Source of the DNA: an uncultured Crocinitomix sp.
GTDB taxonomy: Bacteria; Bacteroidota; Bacteroidia; Flavobacteriales_D; Crocinitomicaceae
Reading direction: 5' to 3'
NCBI GenBank assembly: GCA_937136425.1
Contig: CAKZON010000029.1
Location: 1 to 49,590 of the forward strand
Length of the DNA: 49,590 nucleotides
A program made the position numbers and the translations under genes. Below are positions 14,363 to 23,730 of this stretch, in pieces; position 1 is the stretch's first letter; every line of letters starts with the position of its first letter. The notes below the pieces were generated by a model, which was not told the origin of the DNA, searched no databases, and saw nothing but the letters and a program-made list of their open reading frames with translations.

Positions 14363-14396
14363 AAAGCGCCTCTCGATATAAACCGAGAAGCGCTTT
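14363..14396. terminator. Hairpin downstream of ftsZ, probable end of the dcw operon
   Basis: AAAGCGC-C-TCTCG (14363-14375) and CGAGA-A-GCGCTTT (14384-14396) form a 12-bp stem with one mismatch and an 8-nt loop. It is about 50 bp past the ftsZ stop. The T tract on the minus-strand side is short, so it may be a weak terminator or a processing site. Confidence 0.55.
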
Positions 14397-14448
14397 CTAA
14401 AATTGGTTATACCCCTAACCAATTTGGGTGTTTTTAGATAAACTTTTC

Positions 14449-16023
14449 TTAATCTACATTGTCATGTAAGAATGAATTATTGTCTTTTAATCCGCCTGAT
14501 TCTCCATCACCAGAAAGTGTAAACTTACTCATGCTTTCTTCAGACGAATGTGGCAATTCATCAATTTGAATATTCTTACGCTTATAAGCTGGTTCTTTTT
14601 CCAAATCAGAAATACCTGTTGAAGATTTCAATTTAGATGTATAAGCTTGGATTCTTTCCATTCTTTCTTTCGCTCTAGCTTGCTGCTCTTCTTGTGGAAG
14701 AACTGGCTTTGGCTTTACAGCATTCATTTCAACTTTTTCTTCTAAATCGTCCGTTAAATAATGACGAACAACTTGATCAGCCTCTACCTCTTCTGCTTTT
14801 GGTGTTTCAGGTACAGATTCTGACTTAGCAGACTCTGAAGTAAACGTCCAGTTAATTTCAGTTTGCGCCTCATCCTCTTTAGGCTCTTCTGTTTTCAAGA
14901 AAGGCTCTACTACTTCTTTTTCAACCTCTACTGGCTCAACTTTCTTAGTCTCTTGCCAAGCATTCGTTTGCGTTGGTTTTTCAATTGGCTTAGAAATCAT
15001 TGTTGGCACATTCTCATCTAAACTCACCACTTTCTTTTCAGGTGCTTTTTCAAACCCTGTAATTGGTTGAGAATGGAATCCTGTAGCGATTAATGTTACG
15101 CAAATACCATCACCTAATGACTCGTCATAACCATGTCCCCAAATCACATCAGCAGTAGCTCCAGCTTCATCTTGAATGTAATCAGTAATTTCACCAATTT
15201 CATCCATTAAGATTTCTTTGCTACCGTAAGTAATATTTAAAAGCACATATTTTGCTCCTTGAATATCATTATCGTTCAATAAAGGAGATGCTAATGAAGT
15301 ACGTACGGCTTCAATTGCTCTATCTTCACCTTCTGCAACAGCAGATCCCATAATAGCAACTCCACTGTTACGCATAACAGTACTAACGTCATTAAAATCA
15401 ACGTTAACCATACCCGTTACTGAAATAACTTCGGCAATACCTTTAGCAGCAGTTGCTAAAACATCATCAGCTTGAGCAAATGCATTTCCAAGAGAAAGGT
15501 TACCAAACATTTCACGTAAACGATCATTATTAATGATTAGTAACGTATCAACGTTTTTACGCATTTCTTCCAAACCTTCCTCGGCTTGTAATTTTCTTTT
15601 TCTACCTTCAAAGCTAAATGGTACAGTTACAATACCTACTGTTAAGATGCCCATTTCTTTAGCCACCTTTGCAATTACTGGTGCAGCACCTGTTCCTGTT
15701 CCACCACCCATTCCGGCAGTGATAAACACCATTTTAGTGCTCGTTTGCAAAAATGCCTTAATGTCATCAATGTTTTCAATTGCAGCATTTTTTCCAATTT
15801 CAGGAATTGCTCCAGCTCCCCTACCTTCAGTAAGACTGGCACCCAATTGCATTTTAATTGGAACAGGACTAATATCTAAGGCTTGCTGATCTGTATTGCA
15901 AATCACAAAATCAACACCTTTAATGCCCTGGTTATACATGTGATTTACTGCGTTTCCGCCTCCACCACCTACACCAATCACTTTAATGATTGATGATTGA
16001 TCTCTTGGTATATCAAATTCCAT
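14449..16023 (-). CDS. ftsZ: Cell division protein FtsZ
   Basis: FtsZ is the tubulin-like GTPase that forms the division ring. In this 524-residue protein the nucleotide-binding GGGGGN is near residues 19-24 and the tubulin signature GGGTGTG at 106-112. The T7 loop NVDFNDV is at about 207-213. The conserved core ends near residue 325. A charged, disordered-looking linker of about 190 residues, rich in Glu, Lys and Pro, follows. The protein ends in NNSFLHDNVD, presumably the membrane-anchor binding tail. The long linker makes it larger than the 380-residue E. coli protein, as is usual in Bacteroidota. It is the last gene of the division cluster; ftsA lies 101 bp upstream. Confidence 0.98.
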   Translation of the reverse strand: MEFDIPRDQSSIIKVIGVGGGGGNAVNHMYNQGIKGVDFVICNTDQQALDISPVPIKMQLGASLTEGRGAGAIPEIGKNAAIENIDDIKAFLQTSTKMVFITAGMGGGTGTGAAPVIAKVAKEMGILTVGIVTVPFSFEGRKRKLQAEEGLEEMRKNVDTLLIINNDRLREMFGNLSLGNAFAQADDVLATAAKGIAEVISVTGMVNVDFNDVSTVMRNSGVAIMGSAVAEGEDRAIEAVRTSLASPLLNDNDIQGAKYVLLNITYGSKEILMDEIGEITDYIQDEAGATADVIWGHGYDESLGDGICVTLIATGFHSQPITGFEKAPEKKVVSLDENVPTMISKPIEKPTQTNAWQETKKVEPVEVEKEVVEPFLKTEEPKEDEAQTEINWTFTSESAKSESVPETPKAEEVEADQVVRHYLTDDLEEKVEMNAVKPKPVLPQEEQQARAKERMERIQAYTSKLKSSTGISDLEKEPAYKRKNIQIDELPHSSEESMSKFTLSGDGESGGLKDNNSFLHDNVD

Positions 16024-16057
16024 ATCTTTTATTTTATAGATCTTAGATCGCTTCGCT

Positions 16058-16078
16058 GATAGACTCTAGACATTAGAC
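16058..16078. repeat. 7-bp tandem array in the ftsZ-ftsA gap (3 units)
   Basis: GATAGAC, TCTAGAC and ATTAGAC follow each other without interruption, sharing the core TAGAC with a 7-bp period. The preceding CTTCGCT and this array resemble the sequence in the ftsQ-murC gap near 18394-18412. Confidence 0.6.
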
Positions 16079-16124
16079 TGCGTTTTGACCTATATAATCT
16101 CTTTTTATTTTTTATCTTTTCTTA

Positions 16125-17411
16125 TTAATCCTCTTCTTCAAACCATGTTCTACTCTTGGTTAGAATCTTTTCAAAGAAACTACCCTTAGTTTTTGACGAA
16201 TGATTCTTTGCCATATTATCGCTACGTGAATCAGAATCTGTCCCAAGATTTCTGTAAGAATCTTGAAATCCTTTAATCACCAAACCAATACCTGTTGCAT
16301 ACATTGGACTTGTAATATTGTCCACCATAGTTGTTGGCGCAAGATGCTCGTTTGGATAACCTATTCTTGTATCCATTCCAGTGATATACTCAAACAATTG
16401 CGTTATATGCTTTAATTGAGCTCCACCTCCTGTTACTACAATTCCTCCTATCAATTTCTTTTCAAAACCAGAGTTTTTGATCTCGTAATAAACATGCTCA
16501 ATAATCTCTTCCATTCTTGCTTGAATGATAGAAGCTAAATTGCGGACAGAAATTTCTTTTGGTTCGCGACCTCTTAACCCTGGAATACAAACAATCTCGT
16601 TTTCCTGACATTCGCTAGCCAATGCTGACCCAAACTTCACTTTTAACAATTCCGCTTGACGTTTCATTATTGTACAACCTTCTTTAATATCCTCAGAAAT
16701 AATATTACCTCCGAAAGGAATTACGGCCGTGTGACGAATAATACCATCTTGAAAAATTGCAATATCTGTTGTTCCACCACCTATATCAACTAAAACTACA
16801 CCAGCTTCTTTTTCCTCCTCACTCAACACAGCTTCAGAAGACGCCAATGGCTCTAAAATCATTTCATCAACCTCTAAACCGCCTTTATCTACACACTTTT
16901 TTATGTTTTTAGCGGCAGCAATTTGTCCCGTAATTATATGGAAGTTGGCCTCTAACCGAACCCCAGCCATACCAATTGGATCTTTAATTCCTTGTTCAGA
17001 ATCTACAATATACTCTTGCGGCAACACGTGAATAATTTCTTCACCTGGTTGCATTACAAGTTTGTACATATCCTCAATTAATGCATCAACATCAGATTGA
17101 TCAATTTCACGATCTAGATCATCACGAATCAACATCCCTCGGTGTTGTAAGCTATTAATATGCTGTCCAGCAATACCAACATTAACAACACGCACCTGCA
17201 GTTCTCCTTCTACTCGGCTTTCAGCCTCTTCAACTGCCATTCGAATAGATTGAACTGTTTTTTCAATATTCGAAACAACACCACGCGTTACTCCAACACT
17301 CTCAGATTTACCCATTGATAAAATCTCAATTTTATCATGCTCGGTTTTTCTCCCAACAATGCACGCAATTTTTGTGGTTCCAATATCTAATCCTACAACA
17401 ATTTCTGACAT
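16125..17411 (-). CDS. ftsA: Cell division protein FtsA
   Basis: FtsA is the actin-like ATPase that tethers FtsZ to the membrane and recruits later division proteins. The 428 residues show phosphate-1 GLDIGTTKIACIVG (about 6-19), the FtsA-specific 1C/SHS2 region (about 85-165), phosphate-2 VLVDIGGGTTDIAIF (about 206-220) and adenosine motif GGIVVTGGGAQL (about 318-329). The C-terminal SFFEKILTKSRTWFEEED can form the amphipathic membrane-targeting helix. It lies between ftsQ (181-bp gap) and ftsZ (101-bp gap), the canonical order. Confidence 0.97.
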   Translation of the reverse strand: MSEIVVGLDIGTTKIACIVGRKTEHDKIEILSMGKSESVGVTRGVVSNIEKTVQSIRMAVEEAESRVEGELQVRVVNVGIAGQHINSLQHRGMLIRDDLDREIDQSDVDALIEDMYKLVMQPGEEIIHVLPQEYIVDSEQGIKDPIGMAGVRLEANFHIITGQIAAAKNIKKCVDKGGLEVDEMILEPLASSEAVLSEEEKEAGVVLVDIGGGTTDIAIFQDGIIRHTAVIPFGGNIISEDIKEGCTIMKRQAELLKVKFGSALASECQENEIVCIPGLRGREPKEISVRNLASIIQARMEEIIEHVYYEIKNSGFEKKLIGGIVVTGGGAQLKHITQLFEYITGMDTRIGYPNEHLAPTTMVDNITSPMYATGIGLVIKGFQDSYRNLGTDSDSRSDNMAKNHSSKTKGSFFEKILTKSRTWFEEED

Positions 17412-17420
17412 ACTCTTTAT

Positions 17421-17454
17421 TTTTAGATTTTAGATTACTCTCCACCTAAGGTGG
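17421..17454. repeat. Short 7-bp repeat and palindrome after the ftsA start
   Basis: TTTTAGA occurs twice in tandem (17421-17434), followed by the perfect inverted repeat CCACC-TAA-GGTGG (17442-17454). They lie 10-43 bp upstream of the ftsA ATG on the minus strand, within its leader. Confidence 0.45.
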
Positions 17455-17556
17455 ATCACTTTTTAGATATAAAACAAAGGAATTCAAGCTAACTTGTTTT
17501 CCTTTTGCTTTTAATCCGCAAGATGTACTTTCTAAAACCCTTTATTGTTTTTAATC

Positions 17557-17583
17557 AAACGTAAGATCTAGGATCTTGCGTTT
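17557..17583. other. Long hairpin in the ftsQ-ftsA gap
   Basis: AAACGTAAGATC (17557-17568) pairs with GATCTTGCGTTT (17572-17583), with one T-G mismatch and a 3-nt loop. It begins 10 bp after the ftsQ stop. T residues follow it on the plus strand but not in the direction of the operon, so it is not a convincing ftsQ terminator. It could be an RNA processing site or a relic of the intergenic palindrome family. Confidence 0.5.
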
Positions 17584-17592
17584 TTGTATTCT

Positions 17593-18381
17593 TTAATTCT
17601 TTTTAGAGCACACTATTTGGCTCTTATACATTACATTAATCGTATCATAATTCTCCCACCCTGCTCGGCTAATCCCTTCCGTATAGAACAGTTCAAGCTT
17701 TTTGAACTTACCGGCAACATCCTCTGCTTCTCCAAATAAAATACGTTGACTTCCTACCCTTGGTATAAGCTCAAATTCGTTGTAGGTATTAATATGTACC
17801 TGTGTGAATTGGGCGGAAAGGAATTCATCAGAACAAACATAAGATGATATTTTATACAAATCATCTAGTATTTCAATAGTTTTCAAACTATCATTGTTCA
17901 TTATTTCGTTAACATCTTTACTATAATCTGTTTCATTGATATTTCCTGTAACTGCCAAAACATGAGCAGTGTAATTATCTGAGAGAGGCATCAAAGTCCC
18001 GTCTTTATCTAGATAACAACTACTTCCGTCAATATTAAATATTCGAGCAACCGGTCTTCTCAAGGTCATATCAATCATCCACTCACCTCCTAAATAAGCA
18101 AATACCTGCACACTTTTAACCTCTGGCATTTCAGCTAAGAATGATTCAATTGCACCTAAATCAACTTCGCTATACTTTTTTTCTGGCGAGATTAAGCCTT
18201 TATCTGACAGACGCTCTAATACATCTTCCTCTGACAAGAACATCATATCTTCATGCAAATCAATATCCACCAACGGCAATCCTACTATTTTATTATCCTG
18301 TGTAGAATCAATAAAGCTCATCATAATAATCACAATGATTATTGATAGTACCCAAATTGTATTTTTCAACCAAGATTTCAT
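17593..18381 (-). CDS. ftsQ: Cell division protein FtsQ/DivIB
   Basis: This 262-residue bitopic protein has a short cytoplasmic N-terminus, one membrane segment (about residues 9-24, IWVLSIIIVIIMMSFI) and a periplasmic domain. The periplasmic part contains the FtsQ elements VDIDLHEDMMFLSEEDVLERL, MPEVKSVQVFAYLGGEWMI and RRPVARIF, then a DKDGTLMPLS turn and the beta domain. FtsQ links early and late division proteins at the septum and binds FtsL. Sequence conservation is low, as is normal for the family. The position between murC and ftsA supports the call. It lies 80 bp downstream of murC. Confidence 0.9.
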   Translation of the reverse strand: MKSWLKNTIWVLSIIIVIIMMSFIDSTQDNKIVGLPLVDIDLHEDMMFLSEEDVLERLSDKGLISPEKKYSEVDLGAIESFLAEMPEVKSVQVFAYLGGEWMIDMTLRRPVARIFNIDGSSCYLDKDGTLMPLSDNYTAHVLAVTGNINETDYSKDVNEIMNNDSLKTIEILDDLYKISSYVCSDEFLSAQFTQVHINTYNEFELIPRVGSQRILFGEAEDVAGKFKKLELFYTEGISRAGWENYDTINVMYKSQIVCSKKN

Positions 18382-18405
18382 TTTTCTTTAGACTTCTTCG
18401 CTCTT

Positions 18406-18426
18406 AGACTCAAGATGAAAGATGCG
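18406..18426. repeat. 7-bp periodic array in the ftsQ-murC gap
   Basis: AGACTCA, AGATGAA and AGATGCG follow one another with a 7-bp period. Upstream, CTTCGCT followed by TTAGACTC matches the ftsZ-ftsA gap (CTTCGCT then ATAGACTC at about 16051-16066). Confidence 0.45.
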
Positions 18427-18461
18427 TTTAGATCTGTTTTTTTTGTTTTTACTTTAATTAG

Positions 18462-19841
18462 CTAAGTATTACTCTTATAATTATTTATAATGGGCTGGAT
18501 GCACGTATCAATATCACCTGCTCCAACAATTACTATTAATTCTTTATTCTTTCTATTTAAATCTTCAACTATATTGAGTTTAGTACTCATGTACTTTTTA
18601 TCCAACTTTACTTTTTCCAATAATCGCTCGCTAGTCACACCAGAAATAGGCTCCTCACGTGCGGGGTAAATATCCAATAAGAATAACTCATCCGTCAACT
18701 CTAATGCACTTGCAAAATCATCCATAAAATCGCGTGTGCGACTAAAGAGGTGCGGTTGAAATACGGTTGTCAATTCACGATCAGGATATATCGTTTTAAC
18801 AGAAGATAAAAAAGCTCTAATTTCAGTTGGATGATGTGCATAATCATCAATCACCACTAGATCATCTCTTCGAATATGAAAATCAAACCTGCGCTTTACA
18901 CCTTTAAATGATTGAAACGCTTCTCGAATCAACCGCTCACTCACACCATTCGTAAAACAAAGTGCAAAAACAGCCAAAGCATTTTCCGCATTATGCTTAC
19001 CAGGCAACCCAAACTCTACTTTATCAAAACGGCGCTCACCATTTACAATATCAAAATAAAAGTAGCCATTTTCATACCTTAAATTCTCCCCTTTCCAATC
19101 TGCCTCATCTTCAAAACCATATGTATTAACCTGCAACCCTTTATTCAACTCAAACTCTGATACATCTAGACTAGACTGCAACCAAAGATGCCCATTAACA
19201 TTTATCAAATTAATAAAATCATTAAACGATTGCTGCAAATGCTCTCCATCACCATAGATATCTAAATGATCAGAATCCATTGTGGTTATAATTGCATAAT
19301 TTGGTTTCAGTTGCAAAAATGAACGATCAAATTCGTCTGCCTCAACCACCACTCTTTTGGCTGTAGCATCAATAATACAATTCGAATTATAATTAGAGGT
19401 TATTCCGCCAATAAAAGCATTACATTTTTCTTCAGTTTGATATAATACATGTGCCAATATTGCACTTGTTGTTGTTTTTCCGTGTGTACCAGCAACCGCA
19501 TAAGTCTCAAATTCCGAAGAAATAATACCCAACGCTTTTGCTCGTTTTATAACATAAAAACCATCTTGATTAAAACAAACCAGCTCACTCATTGTTGCGG
19601 GAATCGCAGGAGTATACACAACCAATGTATTTGATTTATCCAATCCATGCAATGCTTCCACCCCTAAATCTTGATAATGAACAGAAACGCCTTCTTCTAC
19701 CAACTTTTTAGTCAAAACGGTTTCGGTTTTATCATAACCAATCACGCGCTTACCTTGACTGTTAAAATAACGCGCAAGAGCACTCATACCGATTCCTCCA
19801 ATCCCGATAAAATAAACCGTATGTATTTGATTAAAGTTCAT
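18462..19841 (-). CDS. murC: UDP-N-acetylmuramate--L-alanine ligase
   Basis: MurC adds L-Ala to UDP-MurNAc with ATP, the first step of stem peptide synthesis in the cytoplasm. The 459 residues carry the N-terminal nucleotide fold (GIGGIGMSALARYF, about 13-26), the ATP loop AGTHGKTTT (about 116-124), the Mur signature VEADEFDRSF, TTMDSDHLDIYGD, the NAxNALA-type segment GKHNAENALAV, and VIDDYAHHPTEI of the C-terminal domain. The start fits the MNFNQIHTVYFIGIGG pattern of the family. The gene is 32 bp downstream of murG. Confidence 0.97.
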   Translation of the reverse strand: MNFNQIHTVYFIGIGGIGMSALARYFNSQGKRVIGYDKTETVLTKKLVEEGVSVHYQDLGVEALHGLDKSNTLVVYTPAIPATMSELVCFNQDGFYVIKRAKALGIISSEFETYAVAGTHGKTTTSAILAHVLYQTEEKCNAFIGGITSNYNSNCIIDATAKRVVVEADEFDRSFLQLKPNYAIITTMDSDHLDIYGDGEHLQQSFNDFINLINVNGHLWLQSSLDVSEFELNKGLQVNTYGFEDEADWKGENLRYENGYFYFDIVNGERRFDKVEFGLPGKHNAENALAVFALCFTNGVSERLIREAFQSFKGVKRRFDFHIRRDDLVVIDDYAHHPTEIRAFLSSVKTIYPDRELTTVFQPHLFSRTRDFMDDFASALELTDELFLLDIYPAREEPISGVTSERLLEKVKLDKKYMSTKLNIVEDLNRKNKELIVIVGAGDIDTCIQPIINNYKSNT

Positions 19842-19873
19842 TTCTTTAGTTGTTAATAGCTCGTCTTTTTTAT

Positions 19874-20974
19874 TTAAATCAATTTTTCAATTTCTACTAG
19901 TATTCTTTCAGCTGCATCACTAATTCCTAGTTTTGTTATATTTTCAGACAACGAACGCATTCTTGCCTCATCCGACAAAAGAACCAATGTTTCCTCCACC
20001 AATTTCTCATTTGCATCAGCATCCTTAACTAAAACAGCTGCATTCTCTTGCACTAATGCCATGGCATTTTTTGTTTGATGATCTTCAGACACATTTGGCG
20101 AAGGAACCAAAATAACTGGCTTACCTACCAAGCAAACTTCAGAAACTGAAATCGCACCTGCTCTTGATATTATAACGTCAGCTGCGGCATAAGCCAAATC
20201 CATTTTAAAAATAAAATCAGACAAATAAACTAACTTAGACGACAACGTCTCACCCAACTCCTCTTTCAATCGCTCAAAATAAAATTTACCACATTGCCAA
20301 ACGATTTGCACATCCTGATCAATCAGTTTTTGCAAATCTTTCTTCAAACTCATATTTAATGTACGCGCCCCCAAACTTCCTCCAATAATCAATACCGTTT
20401 TCTTATTTGGATCAAGGCCGAAATGATCGCAGGCAGCTTCTCTCTTCCCACTAATCTCAACCATTTCATTTCGAATTGGATTACCTGTTTTAACAATTTT
20501 TTCTTTTGGAAAAAACCGATCCAAATTATCATAAGCCACGCAAATAGTATTCGCCCGTTTTGCCAACCATTTGTTGGTTATACCAGGATAAGAATTTTGC
20601 TCTTGAATTAAAGTTGGCACCTTTTGCTTTGACGCAACACGCAAGGTTGCTGCACTTGCATAACCTCCAACACCAATAGCAATATCTGGCTGCATTTTTT
20701 TCACTAGCTTTTTAGCCTTCCACAAACTTGAAATCAATTTAAACGGAACGGATAAATTCTTCAGGGTTAACTTACGTTGTATTCCACGAATTGGTAACCC
20801 CACAATTTCATAACCGGCTTTTGGCACTTTTTCCATCTCCATCTTTCCTTCTGCCCCAACAAATAAAATCTCTGCAGCAGGATACTTTTTTTGAATAGTA
20901 TCAGCAATTGCGATTGCAGGAAAAATATGTCCTCCCGTTCCCCCTCCGCTTATGATTACTTTATTTATTGACAT
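19874..20974 (-). CDS. murG: UDP-GlcNAc:lipid I N-acetylglucosaminyltransferase MurG
   Basis: MurG adds GlcNAc to lipid I to make lipid II on the inner face of the membrane. The 366-residue GT28 protein has the N-terminal G-loop GGGTGGHIFPAIAIA (about 10-24), PTLIQEQNSYPG with the catalytic-region glutamates, the second G-loop GGSLGARTLN, and the donor-site region ISRAGAISVSEVCLVGKPVILVPSP (quoted here in parts: ISRAGAISVSE and GKPVILVPSP). Length is normal. It lies between ftsW and murC. Confidence 0.97.
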   Translation of the reverse strand: MSINKVIISGGGTGGHIFPAIAIADTIQKKYPAAEILFVGAEGKMEMEKVPKAGYEIVGLPIRGIQRKLTLKNLSVPFKLISSLWKAKKLVKKMQPDIAIGVGGYASAATLRVASKQKVPTLIQEQNSYPGITNKWLAKRANTICVAYDNLDRFFPKEKIVKTGNPIRNEMVEISGKREAACDHFGLDPNKKTVLIIGGSLGARTLNMSLKKDLQKLIDQDVQIVWQCGKFYFERLKEELGETLSSKLVYLSDFIFKMDLAYAAADVIISRAGAISVSEVCLVGKPVILVPSPNVSEDHQTKNAMALVQENAAVLVKDADANEKLVEETLVLLSDEARMRSLSENITKLGISDAAERILVEIEKLI

Positions 20975-20991
20975 GTTCTTTATTTGTATTT

Positions 20992-21021
20992 AGTACTTAG
21001 TATCGAGTACTTGGTACTTAG
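20992..21021. repeat. AGTACTT heptamer array in the murG-ftsW gap
   Basis: The units are AGTACTT, AGTATCG, AGTACTT and GGTACTT, then AG: four 7-bp units with the first and third identical. The unit pattern is the same as that of the array at 44070-44099 upstream of rbfA. Confidence 0.7.
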
Positions 21022-21050
21022 ATTTTAATTTGACTTGATTTGTTTTCTTC

Positions 21051-21084
21051 TTTTGTCTTTTGTCTTTTGTCTTTTGTCTTTTGT
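21051..21084. repeat. TTTTGTC heptamer array in the murG-ftsW gap
   Basis: Four perfect copies of TTTTGTC plus a partial fifth (TTTTGT) run from 21051 to 21084. The array ends only 6 bp after the ftsW stop in transcription direction, and 29 bp from the AGTACTT array. Confidence 0.9.
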
Positions 21085-21090
21085 TTATGA

Positions 21091-22308
21091 TCAAGCTATT
21101 TCATTTCCCAATGCCTCTTCTGGCTTTTCGCTTTTTTTAGTTTCTCGGCTAATTCCGATTACGATTCCAAATGCAATACAAGTAAACCAAGCAGAAGTTC
21201 CTCCCATACTTAAAAGCGGCATATTCTGTCCTGTTACAGGCATCAACTTAGTACTCACCATCATATTAACGAGGACTTGCAACATAATCATTACTGCAAT
21301 CCCCAAAACGACATAGGTCATAAAACGATCTTCTGCTGCCAAGGCTGTTTTAATAAATCTAAAGAACAGCCACATGTAAAGCATTATTACAAAGATGGCG
21401 GTTGGCAAACCTCCTTCCTCTATAAGAGCTGCGAAGTAAAAATCTGCATAGGCCTCAGCGATATAATGCTTTAACACCCCATTCCCCGGTAATTCAGGAC
21501 CATGTAATGTTCCATTTGAAAAAGTAAAGGCTCCATTTTTAATTGCCGTTAATGCATTATTAATCTGCATATTTTCGGTTGGGTCCAGTGTATTTTCATC
21601 ACTAAACATTCTCACGATCCTTAATCGCCACGTTTCAACACGCGGCAAAACCTCTGGTTGATATTTAGCAATAGTCAACAATAACAGAAATGCACCAACT
21701 GCACCTCCAATTGACATCCAGATCCATTTCCACGGAAACTTAGCCAAAATCAACATCACAAAAGATATCAATCCCACCAGTACAGCCGTGGATAAATTGG
21801 ACGGCAGAATTAAAAATATCGTTAATCCAATTGGCAATATAATATAGCGCGCAACTACTTTCAAATCTTGAAACTCACCTTTCCGTTTCACCAACTGCCT
21901 AGCCAGATATATAATCAAACTTAGCTTTGCAAAATCTGATGTTTGAAAAGAGAACGGAACAAATGGAATCTTTAACCAACGATCTGCTCCATTAACACTT
22001 TCACCTACCAACATTGTTAAAACCAATAACACAATAGATAGGTAAAACAGCACTTTTGACAACTTCGAAAAGACTTTGGTTGGAATTCTATGCACGCCAT
22101 ACATCAGACCAAAACCGAGTACAAGCAATATAAAATGCTTAAAAAATAAATAGGCATAACTCAAGCCCTTCACCTTTACCAAAATTGGAATAAAGCTGAA
22201 CACTGACACAACAGATATCACTCCAAGTAATAATGCTATTACCCAGATATTTTTATCGCCGCCTAGATATTTAAATAAGGTTTTCAAATTTATCTTAATC
22301 GTTAACAA
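21091..22308 (-). CDS. ftsW: Septal SEDS glycosyltransferase FtsW
   Basis: FtsW polymerises lipid II into glycan at the septum together with the class B PBP encoded upstream. This 405-residue SEDS protein has about ten membrane segments. It has the family motif SVNGADRWLKIPFVPFSFQ (extracellular loop; the Asp-bearing segment), the FQTSDFAKLSLIIYLA signature and the IEEGGLPTAIF loop near residue 295. NMMVSTKLMPVTGQNMPLLS and GGTSAW follow near the C-terminus. It lies 50 bp downstream of murD. Confidence 0.96.
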   Translation of the reverse strand: MLTIKINLKTLFKYLGGDKNIWVIALLLGVISVVSVFSFIPILVKVKGLSYAYLFFKHFILLVLGFGLMYGVHRIPTKVFSKLSKVLFYLSIVLLVLTMLVGESVNGADRWLKIPFVPFSFQTSDFAKLSLIIYLARQLVKRKGEFQDLKVVARYIILPIGLTIFLILPSNLSTAVLVGLISFVMLILAKFPWKWIWMSIGGAVGAFLLLLTIAKYQPEVLPRVETWRLRIVRMFSDENTLDPTENMQINNALTAIKNGAFTFSNGTLHGPELPGNGVLKHYIAEAYADFYFAALIEEGGLPTAIFVIMLYMWLFFRFIKTALAAEDRFMTYVVLGIAVMIMLQVLVNMMVSTKLMPVTGQNMPLLSMGGTSAWFTCIAFGIVIGISRETKKSEKPEEALGNEIA

Positions 22309-22358
22309 TTAGTCTCTAACACCAACAAAGGAATCAAGACCACAAAGAACAGCACTTA

Positions 22359-23702
22359 CTAAAGCGCTCTTACGCAAGATTTAAATTGCTTTCCACGATC
22401 TTCGTAGCTTTCAAATAAATCAAAACTTGCACATGCTGGTGACAACAATACAGTTTCTCCATTTTTCGCAAAACGGTAAGACAATGCCACTGCCTCCATT
22501 GCTGAATGCGCTTCTGCAATTACATCAACAGAACCACTGAATGCTTCAATAATTTTATCGTTTTCTTTCCCTAAACAAACGATTGCTTTTACGCGCCCTT
22601 TTACTAATTCAAGCAAAGAGTCATAATCGTTTCCTTTATCAACTCCACCCACAATCCAAACTGTAGGATTTGACATGCTTTCTAATGCAAACCAAGCCGA
22701 GTTAACATTTGTTGCTTTTGAATCGTTAATAAATTCGATCCCATTTACTTTTGCAACAAACTCCAAACGGTGTTCAACATTTTGAAAGTCAGATAGGCTT
22801 TCTCTAATATTTTCTTTACGGATTTCAAGAATTTTAGCTGTAATGCCTGCAGCTAATGAATTTTGGGTGTTGTGTTTCCCTTTTAATGATAAGTCGTGTA
22901 TAGACATAGTTACTTTTGGTTTTAAGTTTAATATGATTTGGTTGTTGTTTACGTATCCTACCATTCCCTCTTCTTTGGTTATTGAGAATGGTGCGAGTTG
23001 CGCTGCAATATTGCGTCCCTCTATTTCTTTATTTATTATTGGATCATCAGCATTGTAGATGAACCAGTCACTTTTGGTTAAGTTTTGTGTGATTCGAAAT
23101 TTCGAATTCACATAGTTTTGCATTTCATAATCGTACCGATCTAAGTGATCAGGAGTAATATTGAGCAAAACAGCAATATCAGCCTTGAATTCGAACATTC
23201 CATCCAACTGGAAAGAACTCAATTCAATCACATATACATCAGGCTTATCCTCTACCACCTGCCGCGCTAGCGACTCTCCAATATTTCCTGCAGTAGCCAC
23301 ATTTAATCCGGCCTGTTTTAAAATGTGATGAATCCACATAGTGGTAGTTGTTTTACCATTACTACCTGTAATGCAAACCTTTTTTTTATTAGTGTACTGA
23401 CCTGCAAACTCAATCTCACTAATAACAGGAATTCCATTCATCAAGGCGCACTTAACCAACTCTACCTTTTCCGGAATCCCAGGACTTTTCACAATCAAGT
23501 CCGCCGACAATATGCGCTCCTCAGAATGCATACCAGTTTCAAACTCAATTTCATTTTCATTCAACTCCTTTTGATAAGAAGGTTTAATAACACCTTTATC
23601 AGAAACAAACGGAACCATACCTTTAGCCTTAGCCAACAAAGCCGCACCAACGCCACTTTCTCCAGCCCCTAATATTGCGATATGTTTCTTTTTGTTTGTC
23701 AT
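22359..23702 (-). CDS. murD: UDP-N-acetylmuramoyl-L-alanine--D-glutamate ligase
   Basis: MurD adds D-Glu to UDP-MurNAc-L-Ala. The 447-residue enzyme has the N-terminal dinucleotide-like fold (HIAILGAGESGVGAALLA), SPGIPE, the ATP-binding loop ITGSNGKTTTTMWI (about 111-124), LNITPDHLDRYD, the metal/substrate segment INDSKATNVNS, and the C-terminal SPACASFDLFESYEDRG motif that is characteristic of MurD. The protein ends at FKSCVRAL. Upstream is mraY with a 28-bp gap. Confidence 0.97.
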   Translation of the reverse strand: MTNKKKHIAILGAGESGVGAALLAKAKGMVPFVSDKGVIKPSYQKELNENEIEFETGMHSEERILSADLIVKSPGIPEKVELVKCALMNGIPVISEIEFAGQYTNKKKVCITGSNGKTTTTMWIHHILKQAGLNVATAGNIGESLARQVVEDKPDVYVIELSSFQLDGMFEFKADIAVLLNITPDHLDRYDYEMQNYVNSKFRITQNLTKSDWFIYNADDPIINKEIEGRNIAAQLAPFSITKEEGMVGYVNNNQIILNLKPKVTMSIHDLSLKGKHNTQNSLAAGITAKILEIRKENIRESLSDFQNVEHRLEFVAKVNGIEFINDSKATNVNSAWFALESMSNPTVWIVGGVDKGNDYDSLLELVKGRVKAIVCLGKENDKIIEAFSGSVDVIAEAHSAMEAVALSYRFAKNGETVLLSPACASFDLFESYEDRGKQFKSCVRAL

Positions 23703-23730
23703 TCGTTTTTTATGATCTCTAAAATTCTTT

